A stretch of DNA of 64,000 bases from Actinomycetospora endophytica. GTDB taxonomy: Bacteria; Actinomycetota; Actinomycetes; Mycobacteriales; Pseudonocardiaceae. Where the stretch lies: contig NZ_JAJNDB010000001.1 in NCBI RefSeq assembly GCF_021026375.1, positions 186,001-250,000 on the forward strand, read 5' to 3'. This document shows positions 62,851-64,000 of the stretch, piece by piece (positions within the stretch are counted from its first letter, which is position 1; every line of letters begins with the position of its first letter). Below the pieces are notes generated by a model. That model was not told the DNA's origin, did no database searches, and was given only the letters and a program-made list of their open reading frames with translations. The position numbers and the translations under genes were made by a program.

Positions 62851-63843
62851 ATGCCGGGGACGACACGGGCCGCGCCGGGCACCGGCACCGTCGGGGAGGC
62901 GGTGGACCGCCTCGTCGTCACCGGGATGTCGACCGCGGCGCAGGACGTCGTGTCCCTGACGCTGACCCGCCCGGACGGCGGCCGGCTCCCGGACTGGGCA
63001 CCGGGTGCACACATCGACGTGACGCTCGCGAACGGTGAGACGCGGCAGTACTCGCTCTGCGGCGACCGCTGGGACGCCCACACCTTCCGGGTCGCGGTGC
63101 TCCGCGAGACCGACGGGCGCGGCGGCTCCGCGTTCGTCCACGACGAGCTCGCCGTCGGGGACGAGGTGCTCCTCGGCGGTCCCCGCAACAACTTCCCGCT
63201 GGCGCCCTCGCCGCGCTACCTGTTCATCGCCGGGGGCATCGGCATCACCCCGATCCTCCCGATGATCCACCAGGCCGATCTCGTCGGCGCCGACTGGACG
63301 CTGCTCTACGGTGGCCGCCGCCGCGCCTCGATGGCCTTCCTCGACGACCTCGCCGTCCACGGCGAGCGGGTGGAGATCGTCCCGCAGGACGAGGCCGGAC
63401 TCCTCCCGCTCGGGACGTGGCTCGGCGCGCCGCGCGGCGACACCGTCGTCTACTGCTGCGGCCCGGGCCCGTTGCTCGACGCCGTCGAGCACGCCATGAC
63501 CGGCGCCGGATGGGCGCCGCATCGGCTGCGCACCGAGCGGTTCACCGCTGCCGAGGTCGGCGCCCCGGTGCGCGACGAACCGTTCACCGTCGAGCTGGCC
63601 CGCACCGGCACCACCGTCGTCGTCGGACCTCGACTCTCGGTGCTCGAGGCCGCCCGGCAGGCGGGTGCGACGACGTTGTCGTCCTGCGAGCGGGGGACCT
63701 GCGGCACCTGCGAGACCACGGTGCTCGACGGCCTGCCCGACCACCGTGACTCGATCCTGGCCGACCACGAGCGCGCCGCGGGTGACTGCATGTTCCCGTG
63801 CGTGTCCCGGTCGTGCACCGACCGACTCGTGCTCGACCTGTAG
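62851..63843 (+). CDS. PDR/VanB-type oxidoreductase (FMN, NAD(P)H, 2Fe-2S)
   Basis: 330-residue phthalate-dioxygenase-reductase-type protein. N-terminal flavin-binding barrel (about 15-115; TRQYSLCGDRWD), NAD(P)H domain (about 120-235; LFIAGGIGITPILPMIHQA, YCCGPGPLLDAV), C-terminal plant-type 2Fe-2S domain with CERGTCGTCETTVL and a fourth Cys in GDCMFPC. It would pass electrons from NAD(P)H to the P450 encoded 10 bases downstream. GGAGG precedes the ATG. Confidence 0.93.
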   Translation: MPGTTRAAPGTGTVGEAVDRLVVTGMSTAAQDVVSLTLTRPDGGRLPDWAPGAHIDVTLANGETRQYSLCGDRWDAHTFRVAVLRETDGRGGSAFVHDELAVGDEVLLGGPRNNFPLAPSPRYLFIAGGIGITPILPMIHQADLVGADWTLLYGGRRRASMAFLDDLAVHGERVEIVPQDEAGLLPLGTWLGAPRGDTVVYCCGPGPLLDAVEHAMTGAGWAPHRLRTERFTAAEVGAPVRDEPFTVELARTGTTVVVGPRLSVLEAARQAGATTLSSCERGTCGTCETTVLDGLPDHRDSILADHERAAGDCMFPCVSRSCTDRLVLDL

Positions 63844-63853
63844 GAGGACCGCG

Positions 63854-64000
63854 ATGACCACCACCCTCCGCCCGGTCCCGGCCGTCGGCGCCGTCGACCC
63901 GTTCTCCCCCGAGGTCCTCGGGGATCCGCTGCCGTTCCACGCCGCACTGCGCGACGCCGGGCCGGTCGTCCCCCTCTCCCGCTACGACGGCCTGTACGGC
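63854..64000 (+). CDS. Cytochrome P450, CYP199-like (5' end only)
   Basis: The first 49 codons are in the window. VDPFSPEVLGDPLPFHAALR, DAGPVVPLSRYDGLYG match the start of CYP199A-type P450s (PFSLDFF...LRDAGPVV), which demethylate methoxybenzoates and related aromatic acids. The ATG has AGGAGG upstream, and the gene is coupled with the reductase. The haem loop is outside the window, so the assignment rests on the N-terminus and context. Confidence 0.75.
   Translation, partial: MTTTLRPVPAVGAVDPFSPEVLGDPLPFHAALRDAGPVVPLSRYDGLYG

Overview
The window is very GC-rich DNA with actinobacterial coding habits: strong GC bias at third codon positions, many GTG and some TTG starts, and ATGA/GTGA overlaps between genes. 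The gene set points to a filamentous actinomycete, most likely a Pseudonocardia-like member of the Pseudonocardiaceae. Evidence includes an SsgA-like sporulation/division protein, a SARP-type and a LAL-type large regulator, multidomain SpoIIE phosphatases, a deazaflavin-dependent oxidoreductase, a DUF3159 remnant and roadblock-type proteins. I see no rRNA, tRNA, transposase or CRISPR array. The genus is inference from gene content only.

Layout. 1-5.4 kb: histidine utilisation. hutU and an allantoate-amidohydrolase-like M20 gene lie on the minus strand, divergent from an IclR regulator and hutH, with a dyad between them. 5.4-10.8 kb: an SsgA-like protein, a secreted or cell-envelope protein made of perfect short repeats, a small membrane protein, an SGNH esterase, an NTF2-like protein and a PH-domain protein. 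10.9-16.2 kb: a SARP/NB-ARC regulator, a cis-CaaD-like tautomerase, a cupin, a SnoaL-like protein and a LysR regulator. 16.2-20.9 kb: a MacA/MacB-type ABC exporter operon. 21-27.1 kb: AlkA-type glycosylase, carotenoid oxygenase, SnoaL-like protein, F420-type oxidoreductase, acyl-ACP desaturase and an EEP nuclease/phosphatase. 27.2-32.5 kb: a P450-homogentisate dioxygenase-fumarylacetoacetase operon, then a quinone oxidoreductase divergent from a TetR regulator with two operators between them.

32.5-38.4 kb: a DUF1772 remnant, DUF1275 and YrhK membrane proteins, a small divergent locus (16-residue lysine-rich microprotein versus a short HTH protein, sharing tandem dyads), an ion-channel-like protein and a PiT phosphate transporter. 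38.6-50.4 kb: signalling genes: two PAS-SpoIIE-HATPase-STAS proteins, a universal stress protein, a YbjQ-type protein, a Sua5/YrdC protein, a YCII protein and a soluble Ser/Thr kinase. 50.4-53.4 kb: a decayed acyl-CoA ligase / DUF35 / thiolase-like set, followed by intact DUF6092 and nitroreductase genes. 53.4-58.5 kb: alpha/beta hydrolase, GlxA-type and LuxR-type regulators and a DUF6790-like membrane protein. 58.9-61.4 kb: a four-gene operon with three roadblock/longin-like proteins and a Cys-rich protein. 62-64 kb: IclR, a VanB/PDR-type FMN/2Fe-2S reductase and a CYP199-like P450 cut by the window end, which looks like an aromatic O-demethylation locus.

The best candidates for undescribed biology are the lysine-rich microprotein with its shared tandem operators (35.25-35.7 kb), the roadblock operon (58.9-61.4 kb), the two-site TetR operator (31.9 kb) and the unfused P450/VanB-type reductase pair at the right edge.
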